A DNA stretch of 64,000 nucleotides from Amoebidium appalachense (lineage: Eukaryota > Ichthyosporea), in the NCBI GenBank assembly GCA_963693365.1, contig CAVNZM010000001.1, forward strand, positions 9,672,001 through 9,736,000, in the 5' to 3' direction. Positions 1-38,147 of the stretch are shown one piece after another. The notes under the pieces were generated by a model, which made no database searches, was not told where the DNA came from, and was given only the letters and a program-made list of their open reading frames with translations. A program made the translations under genes and the position numbers. Each line of letters begins with the position of its first letter. The first letter of the stretch is position 1.

Positions 1-1755
1 AGCAAAATTCTTCAGGGGCCTTACTTGCTTCTGTCATCTCTGAGACTCCGGATCCGGACCTTCCCCTCCTTCCCTCCTCCCCCCCCCCCCCCTCCCCGCG
101 CCCCCCATGTTTGCGCAACTGAGCTTTGCGCACTGCACCCCCAGGGCTGACTCAGCTTGACTCACGTGCACGGCCCTAGGCCTCTTCTTTTCAGAGGGCC
201 GTGCTTGACTGCACTCCGGCCGGAAGATCTGATAAATAGGCCTTGCTGCAGCCTGCCGCCATTCCCGGCGATGCTGATATATCGCCACATTATTTCCTAA
301 TGTTTGATTAGATATCTGTATAGAACTTAAATACTAATAATAATAACACAAGCTTTAAGTGACCCACAACACTCGCAAATTTGACGCGGTGACCGTAGAG
401 TCACGTCAATCGCCAAGATGACGTCACTTATGGCAGCCACCTGGCGATTGGTAGAAGGCGCACCACTGGACGTGGCAGCGTCAATATATTTCTTTGCCGC
501 CTAAACTTTGCCTACGTGCTGCAGTTTGGGTTCAGTATTTGGGTTCAAAGTGAATTATATTGTATAAACATAGCTAAACCAAGATAAATTATTTTTCTTT
601 CAGGATTTCTATCACGCCTCGGCTTGAGCTATGTGATTTTGCAACGAACTGCTTGTGTGGTCATATATATGGGGCCAAAGCTCGCGATCTATTTTTGGGG
701 TTTACACACTTTTTATTGCGTGGACATTGCCGGAGGCCCAGCCACATTCGACGGCCTACTGCGTTTTCCAGCACAGCCAATCAAATGCAGCCAGTGACAT
801 ATGTACATGCTAGGCAACAATGAGCGCCATCGTAGGATCTGACACCCCTATTACATATTATGGGTAAGCAGATGCTAGCATCGGTAGCTCCGACAGAAAG
901 TTAAGGCACCGGATCACAATATCATACTGTGCAGCATTAATAAGGTGATCTAGGATAGTCATCTTAAAACGGATATATTGAGGAAGAGATGAAGAAAAGA
1001 GAATAAAACCGCCAATAACCTCCGGTTCTAATACATTAGCTAACAGGTTGCATTTATTGATAGATATGCAGCCGCGAGTAAACCGCCCCCCACACATATT
1101 ACACATACGAGCAGGAGACACCAGAAACCGATTACACCGCCAAGCCATAATCAATTTAACTGTAATCGCAATACCTTACGTGTTTTGATTGGTCCACGCG
1201 CGATTTTAGTTTCGATCCCTGCAAACATGCATATGCGCATGCGCAGTTGTTGATAACGTTGGGGGGTAATTCTTGAATTGAAGAGAGTATTGTGGCAGAC
1301 AGACGAAAACCATTTCGGAGTTATAATTAAATAGGGGATTTTGTGTGTGTGTGTGTGTGGTGGATCTTACGCAGAATTGGTTTTTGTTTGGTGCCTTGTT
1401 TCCCTCGGAAAGTAGGTTCACAAACGGTCACGCAGTTTGCCCGGAACCACAAGACTCTGCGACAAGTTTGACCAGCCATTCTCTGTTTACTTTCTAACTT
1501 GACATAGAAACCGGTGCCTTTGGTCTTCTTCTATTTCCCTCTCTTCAACGCAGCAACTCTGAGACTCGAAAACACTGGCGGAGGAAGACACATGATTGGA
1601 TCTAGGTTGCATACGGCTTCGATTTTCTCATTGCTTAATTCACCACAATACTCCCTGAGATTTTTGTTATTATTGGTTATTGAATTTTTGAATTAGTTTT
1701 TTGATCGAGGTTTTTTTTTTTTTTTTTCGTGCTTGTAACAACTTTGAACGGCAAG
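1..1755. promoter_or_regulatory. Upstream region of the DUF21/CBS gene, no gene recognised
   Basis: No convincing coding exon is visible. A perfect CRE/ATF-type palindrome TGACGTCA lies at 419-426 in a stretch with further TGACG/CACGT motifs and CCAAT-type sequence, and a T run sits about 30 bases before the start codon at 1756. A promoter here is inferred only from position. A minus-strand open frame at 858-1154 resembles nothing I know. Confidence 0.3.
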
Positions 1756-15106
<13,351 letters not shown>

Positions 15107-17385
15107 ATGGTGCTACAGACGCCCTCCTTTGGAAAGGGGATTTTCCCCACAGCCCCTCTACTTCTTTTCGGCCTTCTTCTTCAAGCAGTGACCCTTGTTT
15201 CTTGCGCCGACATCTACCTTCTTCCAGGCACAAACGTACTCGCAAATGCCGCAAACTCTCCAACCCTTCAAAAAGGCGATACGCTGCATTTGTCTGCCGT
15301 AGCATACTCGGAAAAGTGCAGCCGTTGTATTCCCTACTGGCATCAGCATTAAAGGTGCAGGGGAAAACACCACCACAATAGTTGAGGGGTCAGGGACAGG
15401 AAATGTGCCCCAGGGTGTTGGGTTGCGCATTTTGGGTGGGTTGGAATTCAGCGTCGGTGGGGTGTCCATTGCGGCCGCATCTGCCCCGAGTACTGTGTGC
15501 AAGTTTGCGACCCCCCTGCCCCTGCAGGCAAATGTGTCTGTGGAGATCGACAGCGCAACCATCACAAACAACACCGTAAGCATACACATGGGTGAGTGAC
15601 CCAACTTTTTTAAAGAACGATTGTTATATGATTTTAACTGACTGTGACCGTGGCTCCATTAGTGGAAGTTTCATGAAATTTAAATATATAAATTAATTGA
15701 AATTTGGCGTTTTTTGTTTTTATAAAAGAAGACGCATGCAATACTCAGCAGCAATGCAATCATTAATATCACTGCAGCACTTCTGTTCCGTCGAACACCA
15801 ATCGCGATGGGGTGAGGAGCCTCCCTGACGTTCGAGGCCTTTGGAAGTGAAGAAAAACTAAAGACATTTTGGTCCCTGGATTTTTTTGAAAAAAAATAAG
15901 ATAAAGAAAAATCGGCATCATAGTTACTACACTCCGAGAGTCTGCATGTTGTAAACCATATATGCGGACACCATCTATTTGTTACACTATGTCTCGGAGC
16001 TGAACTGCCACAGTACCGTAGGCTAGTTTCTAAATATTCTATATTTGCATTTTGAAAAGGTGAAGAAACATGTACTATCTATATTATATATATAACAGGT
16101 GACTCTTAAATAAGGAAAACTGAGTTAGCAGGTGATGTGAGCATTAGAAATGTCACACCCGGATAGGGGAAACTTTTGTAAATACACATAGCGAAAATTT
16201 AGAGTGCAGTAATGGTTTGGAAGTTGGACTTGGCAGAGTCTGGCAGATATATTAATAATAACATATCACATTTTCCCGCAGATCTAAAGGCGTGGTACTC
16301 CACTCGCGTCCTGCATTTGTGGCATTTTCAAATTGCACATTTGAAAACGATGGGTTTGGGGGGAACGCGCTGATAAACCGCGCGCTGGACATCACCACAG
16401 ACTGCAAGGGGCAGCTTTCCTTCGGCCTCGTTTTCAGTCGATTGGGAAATTGCGGCTTGACGCCTGAAAAATCCCCCCGTTTCGTTTCATACAGGCGGAC
16501 GATAGAGTTGGGATTTACGGAGATAGTCAGTGGACAGACGATTTTGAAAATTCCCCTTCCGGACACTGTGCGCGCTGCAAATGCCATTGCCCCACTCCGA
16601 ATTCAGGTGGATAGACAGAGGCAGGTGTCTGCGTCTATCACCGTCCAGTGGCTCGGAATGGCAAAATTACAAGCGGTTATCACAAATGTCACGCACAATG
16701 AAGCCACACGGATCACCGATCTGGAGGTGGTGATGATCAGCCCTAATCCCATAACCATTGTCACTGGGTCGTCCGGGTCAACGAGTGGTGTGTCCACGGT
16801 CAGCCAATCATTGAATGCCACGTCATGGCAGCTGTTGGATGCCGCATGCAACGCACTGCCCGGCAGCAAGCCCTGCACCCACAAACTGAAATTTACCCTC
16901 TCCGGATGTCAGAGTAGAAACACCCCCCCCCCCCCCCCCACCCCCAATTCAAATCCGTATTTAACATTGTGGGTGGGTGTGCACGACGCGTGGGTGTGGG
17001 TGTGTGTGTGTGTGGGTGTGTGTGTGGGTGTGTGGAAGCATCGTTCCGCTCTCAGCAGTGTAGTAATCCATGCGGGTTCCGTCACAAAAGAGCCTCCGAG
17101 AAACACCGGTGACTTAGTGAATCAGATACCGGTGACTTAGTGAATCAGATGCAAGTTCCCATGAAAAATGACTGTAGCAGCGCATGATGTTTCTAAGGCG
17201 GCATCTCAAGAGCTTCATGTTCACATCAACTCGAGTCAACTGTGTAGCATTAACCGTAGTACTGTTTACGCTGGCCGCAAATTATTCAAACCGACAGACA
17301 CCTTTATGGCATAAATGATTGCCTTTTTGCTTTTACACTGACATTCTAACCCCCTTCCCCCCATTCCTCCCTCCCCTCACTTCAC

Positions 17386-17429
<44 letters not shown>

Positions 17430-17625
17430 CACGGGCAGCTACCTGCTGACGTCACTGCCTCTGACCTGCCAGGCCACCGACTCCCTCGGCAATGCAGTCG
17501 TGTGCCCGCCTCTGCCGTCGGCTGTCAACGTGTCGCTATTTATAGACGCAAAGGACTTCTGTCTGCAGTCGAACAACAGCCTCGGCACACCCTTCAACGC
17601 AGACATCAAGGCTTGGTGCGTGTGA

Positions 17626-17663
<38 letters not shown>

Positions 17664-19335
17664 CACAGTGTGTGTGTTTGCGGGTACGTGTATGAGGATG
17701 TGTGTATGTGTGTGTGTGTGTGTGTGTGCATCTGGAACACTGTTTGTGCGTCCTTGTGTGCGTGCGAGTACGTATGTATGGGTGCTTGTATGTTTGCCGG
17801 TGGGACACGGTGCGTTTGTTGCATGTGCATTTGGCAACGGAATGAGGGAGTTGATGAGTGTGTGTGTGCCTGTGCGGTGCACACGCACACCTGTGTGCTT
17901 GTGTGCACGCGGATAAAATCGAGTGCACTGATTAGTTTTTACCAGTCGTGTGCCCGCCTCTGCCGTCGGCTGTCACCGTGTCGCTATTTATAGACGCAAA
18001 GGACTTCTGTCTGCAGTCGAACAACAGCCTCGGCACACCCTTCAACGCAGACATCAAGGCTTGGTGCGTGTAGCCGTGTGTGTGTGTGTGTGTGTGTGTG
18101 ACGGTGTGTGTGTGTGTGTGTGTGCCTGTGTGCGTGCGTGCGTCTGGCACACTGATTGTGTACGTGTATGGGTGCTTGTGCTTTTGTGGGTTGCCATTGC
18201 GTTTCTTGCATGTGTATTTGGCAACGGAATGAGGGAGTGGATGAGTGTGTGTGTGCCTGTGCGTGTGCACCCACACCTGCGTGCTTGTGTGCGCGCAGAT
18301 AAAATTGAGCGCACTGATTAATATTTTATCATATATGATGCTCCCATTCCCGCCCATCTCTAAGAAATGGACATACAAAAAACATTGAGAAATGCTGACA
18401 CAAATCCCGGCACTCAACAGTCTATCCTAACAAGTCCCCCTATACCCGCAGGAAGGACCCCGGCTTCACCGAACCCCTCAACACTTCGATCTCCATTGGA
18501 ACCCCGTCTATTTCTCCATTGAAATTCTGCCGAGCGACCTGGGAATTGCACTTTCGAACGCAGAGATTATTAACGCTTACAGGGAGGGACAAGAAAGCCC
18601 CACCCCTCAAAATGCATCGGCAGTGTGTCCGGATTTACCCCTCAACGTTGCCAACCAGACATTTGTTACCCCCCAAACCCCTGGGGCTCTTCCGCAATTA
18701 CGCCACATCGTGCAGACGCCATTTGAATTCTTGTGTAACCCCCCAACAGATAGAAGTAAAAATCCCCCCCGGGCCCGGCAATAAGATGATCACCAGTACA
18801 TCATTCTTGGGCCGTCCCTCCCAAATCATCTTACACCAGGGCCAGGGGGGTCCATCAAACATGGTGTATTGGGAGTTGGCTTCCCAGGAGGGGACTTACT
18901 ATTGCCACGGTGATTTAATGATGTGGTACGAGGCACTCCAACCCTCAAATATGAATTTCTGGTGGGAGGCTGCTCCTGGCCTGGGTGGTAAGTTGGACTT
19001 TATACCCTCCTCCCCCCCCCCCTCCCCCCCCTCCCCCCATACCCCTCCCCCTTTACCACTCTCAGCGCCGGCCCTTTTTGGCCTTACCCCAAACCCCACT
19101 CAACCCTCCTTTTCCCATCACTGCGAAATGCTAGCGTATTTTACTGCCCCCCAGGGAGAAGGGGAGGAATGCACACATTTGGGCTAGCAATCGGATCTGG
19201 CACGTGTTACACAAACACAGGCATATGATGCACAGGAGCGCTGTCTTTTGGTTAAATGCGGCCCATACTGCATTCCTTTAGCGTCACGTTCAATGGTCTG
19301 GACTCTAACTGGTATGGTTGGTGTGTGTGTGTGTG

Positions 19336-19368
<33 letters not shown>

Positions 19369-20089
19369 AGTGCAGAGAGATATGGGCCTGACTCTGAGAC
19401 GTGTGTAGTGGTGCTTTGTTTTTAATTTTTATTCTGGAAAACTGGTGAGAGAAATCCGAAAGTATGAAGGGTTCGAAATGAATTGTACACATGACAAGGA
19501 CATGGCCTTCGGAGCCCGGACGTTTCACTGACCAGCTTACCGTTACTTCCCCCCCCCCCCCCCTGCCCGCCTCCTCCTCACACCCCCTCAAACAAGAAAT
19601 CACGCAAGTTACACGCACACAAGCACGCACATTGCTATGATACGCACGTGCATGCACTCACACACCCGCGAGCCTCCCCACGACACACTCTCTCCCAGTA
19701 CCCAAAATCCTTTCTCCCTGATCTGCAAACAAACAAACACACACACACAGGCAAAGGTATTCCCTGCGGCCGCTGAACTATCCGGATCAATATCTTATGA
19801 TCGGACCCGATCCCCGGGGGGGTTCATATGGGAATTCGGCCCTGGGATGGATCGGCCGCGCATGCCGATCAACTTTCCTATTATGTCAAATCGCCAGCGC
19901 CAGGTATGTAAATTTACCCTGTGCATCACTAGATACTGAGTTTTTGTGCGAATTATTCTCCCAGATGTGCCTAGAAAGTTCCAAAGCACATCATAGGAAC
20001 ATGTCATCATAGCACCCATTATATTGTTAGCCTCCCCCCCCCCCCCCCCCCCACCCCCCCCCTTCCCTCCCCCCTCCCCTCCCCTCCCT

Positions 20090-20120
<31 letters not shown>

Positions 20121-21173
20121 ACACACACACACACACACAAACAACAACACCACCACCCTTCCTCCTCCTCCCGGCTGTCGAAAAGAATAAGGGAAAAGGG
20201 AAAGAAGAGAGAAAATCAAATGAACACACACACCAAATGGAATGGAGAAGCAGAACCAAAATCTTAGTTACTGAAAACAGTTATTGTAAGGATAGCTTTA
20301 AAAAAGGGAAAGAAATGGGGTAAAGGTACAAACGGAGAAAAAGGGGAAAAGATTGAGAGAGAGGGGGGGGGGGGGGGGGGGGGTGTTGTTGGAAACAGAA
20401 AAACTTGCCGTTAGAGTAAGAAGTATTCACACTGTATTCAGATTCTATGGATCGGGCCCTTCAATATACATGCAGGTCGCTCTCGCAGTATCTCGTGGGC
20501 TTAGCAATGTTCCAAACCTTAGGCATCTTTGGCCAACCTCCCACGACTAACATCTCCCCTTAACCAAACAGGCAAACGTTGCCGCCGAGACTCGAATGCG
20601 GAAGCCGAAATCTCGCCCAGTCAAGTTGAGGAATATGTGGACAGGACCCGCAGGGAGTGGCTTGCAGACGGAAACGGGACGCAAACCAATTTTTTCACCG
20701 TAAATTACACGATAATGGTCGATTACCAGGATGCCGCTGTGCGTCGCCGCCGCTGCCGCCGCCAAACAAACATCGAAAAGCCCGGGCCATCTGGTATGAT
20801 CGGATCTTCTTAAAGAGATGGGAAATCCGTAGCCGCCGGTGTTGGGGTGATCAACATCGGATACTCGGAGGGATAAATTGAGCCGTTGCAATCGTCCAAT
20901 GAGGTCGCCGATTCTAATCTGCTGATGATCGAGGTTGTCGTGTGCAGCATCCTTCTTGTTCTGGGATTAATCGGTTGCTGTGGTACGATTTCCGCTTCCA
21001 CGGCCGAATTTAAGTTATGGCGTCTGCACAAGAGCCTGAAGGAGAAGAGGGAGTGTATCCTAACGTCTACCTCAACCATTCCCGCAAGTATGCAGTCTGT
21101 GAGCGCCCTGAGAACAAGCAGTATGCGGTTAATGGACGGTTCATATCCCCCACCCTCTGATAGTCGGTGGTGA
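15107..21173 (+). pseudogene. Surface-protein gene, copy A (broken paralogue of the gene at 23745-35194)
   Basis: Exon-like segments: 15107-15591, 16290-16913, 17429-17615, 18452-18755, about 18770-18987, 19751-19903, 20572-21173. They match copy B exon by exon, and intron sequence is also shared, so this was a genomic duplication. Breaks relative to B: one extra A in an A run near 15312 (shifts exon 1); one missing C near 18507 (shifts exon 4); two offsetting indels in 19751-19903 that create stops between them; and two in-frame TAA codons in the last exon (20811 and 20874) where B has CAA and TAC. A deletion joins the C run in intron 4 to a CCCGGG-type site inside exon 7, removing B's exons 5 and 6 and the start of exon 7. 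Signal peptide, arginine motif and membrane helix remain readable. The point nonsense changes argue for a true pseudogene rather than assembly error alone. Confidence 0.8.
17942..18335 (+). pseudogene. Tandem copy of the 3' half of exon 3 (copy A)
   Basis: The sequence from 17494 (3' half of exon 3 plus following GT-rich intron) is repeated from 17942, a spacing of 448 bases. The relic keeps the reading frame CPPLPSAVTVSLFIDAKDFC and the donor TTG|GTGCGTG but lacks the exon's 5' half. It has only CAG of uncertain acceptor quality in front. Copy B has no such duplication. Confidence 0.85.
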
Positions 21174-21950
21174 TGAAACTCGAATCATCATTCGTGTACT
21201 TATGAAACTCGAATCATCATTCGTGTATTTATGTGATTGGAGATTTTCAAATTCAGCATATCAATGGCTTAAAGTCTTTATTTACTTTTGCATGTTTCGA
21301 GTCAGTCATTGGGTAGGCGGTGATGGCATTTATTTTTGTCGTAATTTGGTTAGATAATAATGAGATATTCCTTCTTAAATTTTTTTCTTTTTCTTTTCTT
21401 TTTTTTTTTTTTTTTTTGCGACAAAACTTCTGAATCAGTGGCACGGGGCATCAGGCAACGTGGCAAGCAGGCTGCCACGTACATGCACATGTACAACAAC
21501 ATCATCTTATTGTGTTGTCACGTTAATTTTTTTTTGTATTATTATAATTATTATTTATCGTAGGTTATCTTATTATCGGTAGACTGATGTAGTAGTAGTA
21601 ATAATAATAATACTATTGTACTCTAAATTATCCATACGTGTTCGTCATTATGTCGACATCACGCAATGTTAATATAGGCCTTTATTTTTTAGGATGTCGA
21701 CTCGGATAAGTTGAAATTATAATTAACCCTAGAAAAAAAAAAACCCCCCCAATCTGAATCACGGTGCTTGCATATAGTCAGGCTGTGAGATAGTGAGCCA
21801 CATATAGAGACTTGGGCGGGAAGTTTTGGTGCCCCAAAAAACGTGTTTGTAAAACCGTTCGTGAAAAATAGGAATTCTCGTTCATCATGTGAATGCCACA
21901 GCCGTCCCACCATCCAGCGATTAATTACCTAGGTAGCACTCTTCCGTGGG

Positions 21951-22036
<86 letters not shown>

Positions 22037-22081
22037 CGCTCCCCCCCTCCCCCCCCCTCTCTCTCTCTCCCCCCCCCCCCC

Positions 22082-22150
<69 letters not shown>

Positions 22151-22501
22151 CCCCCCCCCCCCCCCCCCCCCCTCCCCCTTCTCCTCCCCCCCCCCCCCCC
22201 CTCCCTCCAGAAGCTCCCCCTCTCTTTCTTCCCCCACCGAGTCCCCTCCCCTCCTTCGACCTCCACTCCAATTACTCCCCTCCTCCTCCTCCCCCCTCCC
22301 CCCCCCCCCCCCTCCCTCCCCACCTTTTCTCTCTCTTTTTTCGGGGGAGGGGGGGGGGGGGGAAGGAAGGGAAGGGGGTTTAAAGAAGCCGGAGTTTAGA
22401 AGGGAGAAGGGGGGCTCGGATATGGACGCCCTCTCGACTCCTGCACAACGAAAATGGCATCAGCCGTTACCGGACGTAAAGGGCGGGTGTTTTTTCTCTT
22501 C

Positions 22502-22600
<99 letters not shown>

Positions 22601-22989
22601 TCTCCCCCCCCCTCCCCCCTCTCCCTACCTCCGACCCCCTTCTCTCTCATGAAATTTCTTTTTCTCTCTTTCTCTTTCCCTCCCACCTCCCCCCCCCCCC
22701 CCTACATCTCTAATATTAGATCTCTACCTGTCTCCCCCCCCCCCCCCCCCACAAACCCCCCTAACCACCCCCCCCCCCCCCCCCCCCCTTTCTCTCTCTA
22801 CTCTGTCTCTCCCGTCTTTCCCCCCTCCCCCCCCCTCCGTCCCTCCCCCCCCCCCCCCCCCCCTCCCCTCCCCCCCCCCCCCCCCCCCCCAACTCTTTCT
22901 CTCTCTCTCACTTTAAAATTTTCTCTCCCTCCTCTCCTCTCCCTCTCTTTCTCTCCCTCTTTGTCCCTCTCCCTCTGCCTCCCTCCCCC

Positions 22990-23023
<34 letters not shown>

Positions 23024-23744
23024 TCTCTTTCTCTCTCTCTCTTCCCCGGCCATCCCGCCCCCCTCCCTTTCTCTCTTGAGAAGATAAGCTGGCTTACATA
23101 ACTTGGCTAGGGTGCACTGTCCCCCCCCCGCCCCGCGCCCCTCCTCCCCAAAAAAAATTTACGAGAAAGAAAGAGAAGAAAAAAGCAACCCAACCTTTAT
23201 TTGGTCGAGACATAATTCATGCCGACTTGCGAATGACTCTGTGGGATAGTGGCTGTGCAACATGAGTGTGGTTTTCCCGGTGACTGATAAAACTTTTGCA
23301 TTCAATAGGGCATCATGTCGACATCATGACAGCGATAATTTACTATGATATTCGGTTAATACTGTATGATACTTATGAGGTCAGACACCACTGGTGCCCC
23401 ATGATTTCTTATAATTAATTAAATACTATTATTATTGTAGTTACTTGCACACAATGCATGCACACGCTCCGGTGAGCGTTGTGCCTGCCCATATTCCACT
23501 TATATGTCTAAAAACATGAACGAAATATCTCATGCAAATAATGCTGTATCAAGCAGCGCCCGACCCGGTGGAGATGATATGCAAAATTCGGCGCTAATAA
23601 GTTTAGATAGTCTTTTTTTTCATACTTAGTTACATGCACTGGTTTCCTTCACACGCACTGCCACAGACAGTGTGCCCACCTTCCACTTCTTATGTGTGAA
23701 AAAAAAAAAGTGAACAAATTATGAATTTTTACGACCACCGATTC
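21174..23744. other. Spacer between the tail-to-tail gene copies
   Basis: It holds no recognisable gene. It contains (CT)n tracts at 21954-22031, 22082-22147 and 22504-22583 embedded in C/T-rich sequence to about 23075. AT-rich unique sequence flanks the two gene ends. AATAAA on the minus strand (23196-23201) could serve copy B, about 540 bases past its stop. Confidence 0.7.
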
Positions 23745-35194
<11,450 letters not shown>

Positions 35195-36954
35195 GTTTGT
35201 CAATATGCCTGTGACAGTGTCAGTGACCGTGTGGACAACTGGTACTGGACGCAACCCGAGGCTCAATATTCCTACTTTTCTTTTTTTAGGGGTTAGTTGT
35301 TTGTAGGTAAAATTATCATGATCCCGGCCGTCTGGTTGGCAAAGAGGGGGCCACAGACGGGCGTCGCATAATGCCACTGTCTTGACCCACCGTGACGGAG
35401 TAAGTCACTTTATGTGTATTCAGTGAATCAGTGAGTCAGCATGCAGCCATGGCATCGCCTTGCGCCAGCAAGGAACGAACAAGGTATGTCTGTCTGCACA
35501 GGGTGTGCTATCGGCTCGCCAAAATAATCGTCAAGGCGAGCCGAAATAACGAGGTCGAGCGAGGACACGAGCCGACATGATCCGGTTACGATATGACCCA
35601 TAAAGATTTAGCATTCACTTTATTGATACATTATGCAAACTTTAACTCGGTTATTTGATTCATACATCATTACATTCACATTTCAGGCTCATTTTCCTAG
35701 TGATCGCTTTGATTGGCTAGCAGCGCACTCACCCATTAACCCGGTTATTCGATTCCTCTAACCCAATAGAAATGTCCATAGCCTGGTTATTTCGGTGAGT
35801 GCGCTCTAGGCCAATCACGGCAAGACTAACTGAAGTTAAAGGTCGTGTCGTCATCCAATCAGATCACACCCCGACGCTCGGAATATCGTAACTTTTTCCT
35901 CTGCCTCGATCCGCCGGGAGTCCCGACTCCCGGACGTCATAGTAGAGCCACCTAACTTTTCTTTATAGGGATGTACTTTTATATATTCTTGACTGTACTA
36001 TTAGAGCCATTATTAATGTGGACATAATATCAAAAATTAGAGGCAACTTTTAATTTTCCACAAATCACGGCTAACACACGGTCGTGCTCCGGTTGACGAC
36101 ACGTGAGCATTTGAATAGTCTACAGGAAGCCACCTATGATACTTTAGTAATCTTCTTGCATCTGGCCACTCAGGTCTTATGCTCATTCTCTGATGTCTGA
36201 CGTCATTTAAAGTCAGACTATTGGGCTGAAACTATTTAGGCTTACCCTACTTTTATCTAATGGAATGCGTGACTATCATCCACCCATTATCCATATGCAC
36301 GGCTGTATTCCCACATATGACTACATTATTATATTACTTTAACAGTATTTACATAATACAGCTCTATACCGGCTGTATTCTTTTGTTGCGTTATAACCTG
36401 CACCTGTCACAGCCAAGAAAGACTCAAGCTGAGGCGGGAGTGGGGCAGTCCCGGGTTGGCGGAAGATCGCCGGAATAGTGGAATTATAATGTAATGTAAT
36501 GGTGTTCATTGATTGGTTAATCATAATGAGATACTTCCTGGTATTCGTTTGGTATGCCTTACCGAATTCCGCTGTATCGAGTAACCGCCGGAGTTGTACG
36601 ATGGTATGTGTAGTACTCCTGAGGCTCTACTTTATCCACGCCAGAGGTAAACTAGGCCAGAGCCAGAAATAGTAGGACAACTTGATAATTCCTACTCTGC
36701 GAGCATGTATAATTATGATTATTCATTTGGGTTCAAATCTAGTATCTATATTTTCGAGCATTCAGTGCCCGAGCACGTCGGCTCAGCTGATTTAGTGTTA
36801 AAGTGACTGGTGCAGGGTTGTAACACTTTGGGGTAACAAATGGATTAGCCACAGAATTAGCCACTATTATAATATCGTAGATCGTTTCCTGTATAATTAT
36901 CGTTCAGAACATGCACAGCTGTGTGAATATGAAAAGGGTAGAGAATTGCTCCCC

Positions 36955-36991
<37 letters not shown>

Positions 36992-38147
36992 TATATAATA
37001 TATATATATCATATACATGTATGTATGATACACAGTCATATTGTACGTGTGCCAGACCCTGTACATTAGAAGTAATTGAGATTTGGAGGTAGCTCTTATT
37101 TTTCAAGGCTGACAAAACTTTTCTTCCGAAGTCGACTGATCACGCGCCAACCCAGGTGATTTTGAAAAGTTCAAATATGAAGTGATATGGCTTTTTGCGA
37201 TGCCGAACGACAAAATCTGAAATGTGGCTGGTGAGAGTCTGAGACGAAGCCAAAATCGAACACATCTGGCACAGGCTGGTATCACCGTATTCTATCGTAT
37301 AAATGGAACGTGAAATGGAAATGTGCGACGAACAGCTTCAACCAATAGGCGCGATCGATCTGCACTGACGCCGCCTCCGACGCCGGCGCCGGCGCTGCGC
37401 GGCCCGGGGTTGCAGTGATGCATGCATATATGCGCACGTATATATCATACATTTGTTGGTACTCAGTTGTGGGGTAGGCCATTTAACAAATTACTATCAA
37501 ATCAGTTTTTACATTACCGAGATCCCCTATAACATCGAGCACGGACTCACGAAATTCCCTAGTGTAACTTCCAGCCAAAAAACACAAGTCTCTCGACCGT
37601 TCCAGAGTTGGGTACAACAGCTCACCCAGATGCTCAAAAAGGCCCAACCCTAGGAGTACGATCGGTAAGACAGTTTTTCTTCTGCTTGAACCTTGTGCAG
37701 TTCTTCTACCAAAACGTTTGCCTCTTTCGGTGAAAGGAATTGTGTTATAGATCCCGTTTCCGTACATTGGGCGAAGGTTGTTTTTCTTGTGAATAATACT
37801 GATATAGCCGGACATTCTGCGACGGTACACTGCGGCACGTTCCTAGGAATATATGTTCTGCTATGTTTTGAAAACGTAAAAGAAGGGGTTGATTTTTTTT
37901 TCGAGCTTCCTTGCACGTTGACCCGGCATACCATCGGGCCGGGCCAGTACCCAATTTGACTTTTCGATCAATGATGATTGGTGGAAGAGTAGTGGCGGGC
38001 AACGGCCAAACGGACACACACAAACGGTCATCGATCCGTGGTCACTTCAACCAGCACGTCACAGTTTCCCACAGAAGTTAAACACTTCACAGCTCATATA
38101 TCAGCTAGAATTAGGCGTGTCTTAGCCTCACTGAGCGATCTGCCAAC
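35195..38147. other. Region between copy B and the gene at 38148, no firm gene
   Basis: It holds the likely promoter of copy B (right of 35194), foldback sequences, an (AT)n tract near 36958-36987, and two overlapping minus-strand open frames (37483-37830 and 37650-37934) without recognisable domains, possibly relics. TATATC near 38097 and CCAACATGG at the start codon fit a promoter and start for the downstream plus-strand gene. Confidence 0.5.
35711..35816. repeat. Foldback with 23-bp inverted arms
   Basis: Arms at 35711-35733 and 35794-35816 match at 20 or more of 23 positions and share a perfect GCGCACTCACC/GGTGAGTGCGC core. The spacer is 60 bases with an internal near-repeat (CCGGTTATTCG / CTGGTTATTTCG). 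A smaller perfect 10-bp inverted pair (TCGGCTCGCC/GGCGAGCCGA) lies at about 35512-35545. Likely a small non-autonomous foldback element or a structured regulatory site. Confidence 0.55.

Noticed and set aside
858-1154. 98-codon minus-strand frame
   Set aside because: No motif, no splice context and no homology I can recognise; length is compatible with chance in this composition.
18519-19187. A 222-codon plus-strand frame through copy A exon 4
   Set aside because: Its first half is the wrong frame caused by a missing C near 18507. Copy B shows the true frame.
37483-37934. Two overlapping minus-strand frames upstream of the 38148 gene
   Set aside because: They overlap in different frames, lack recognisable domains, and neither has a clear start or splice sites. 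Kept only as a remark.
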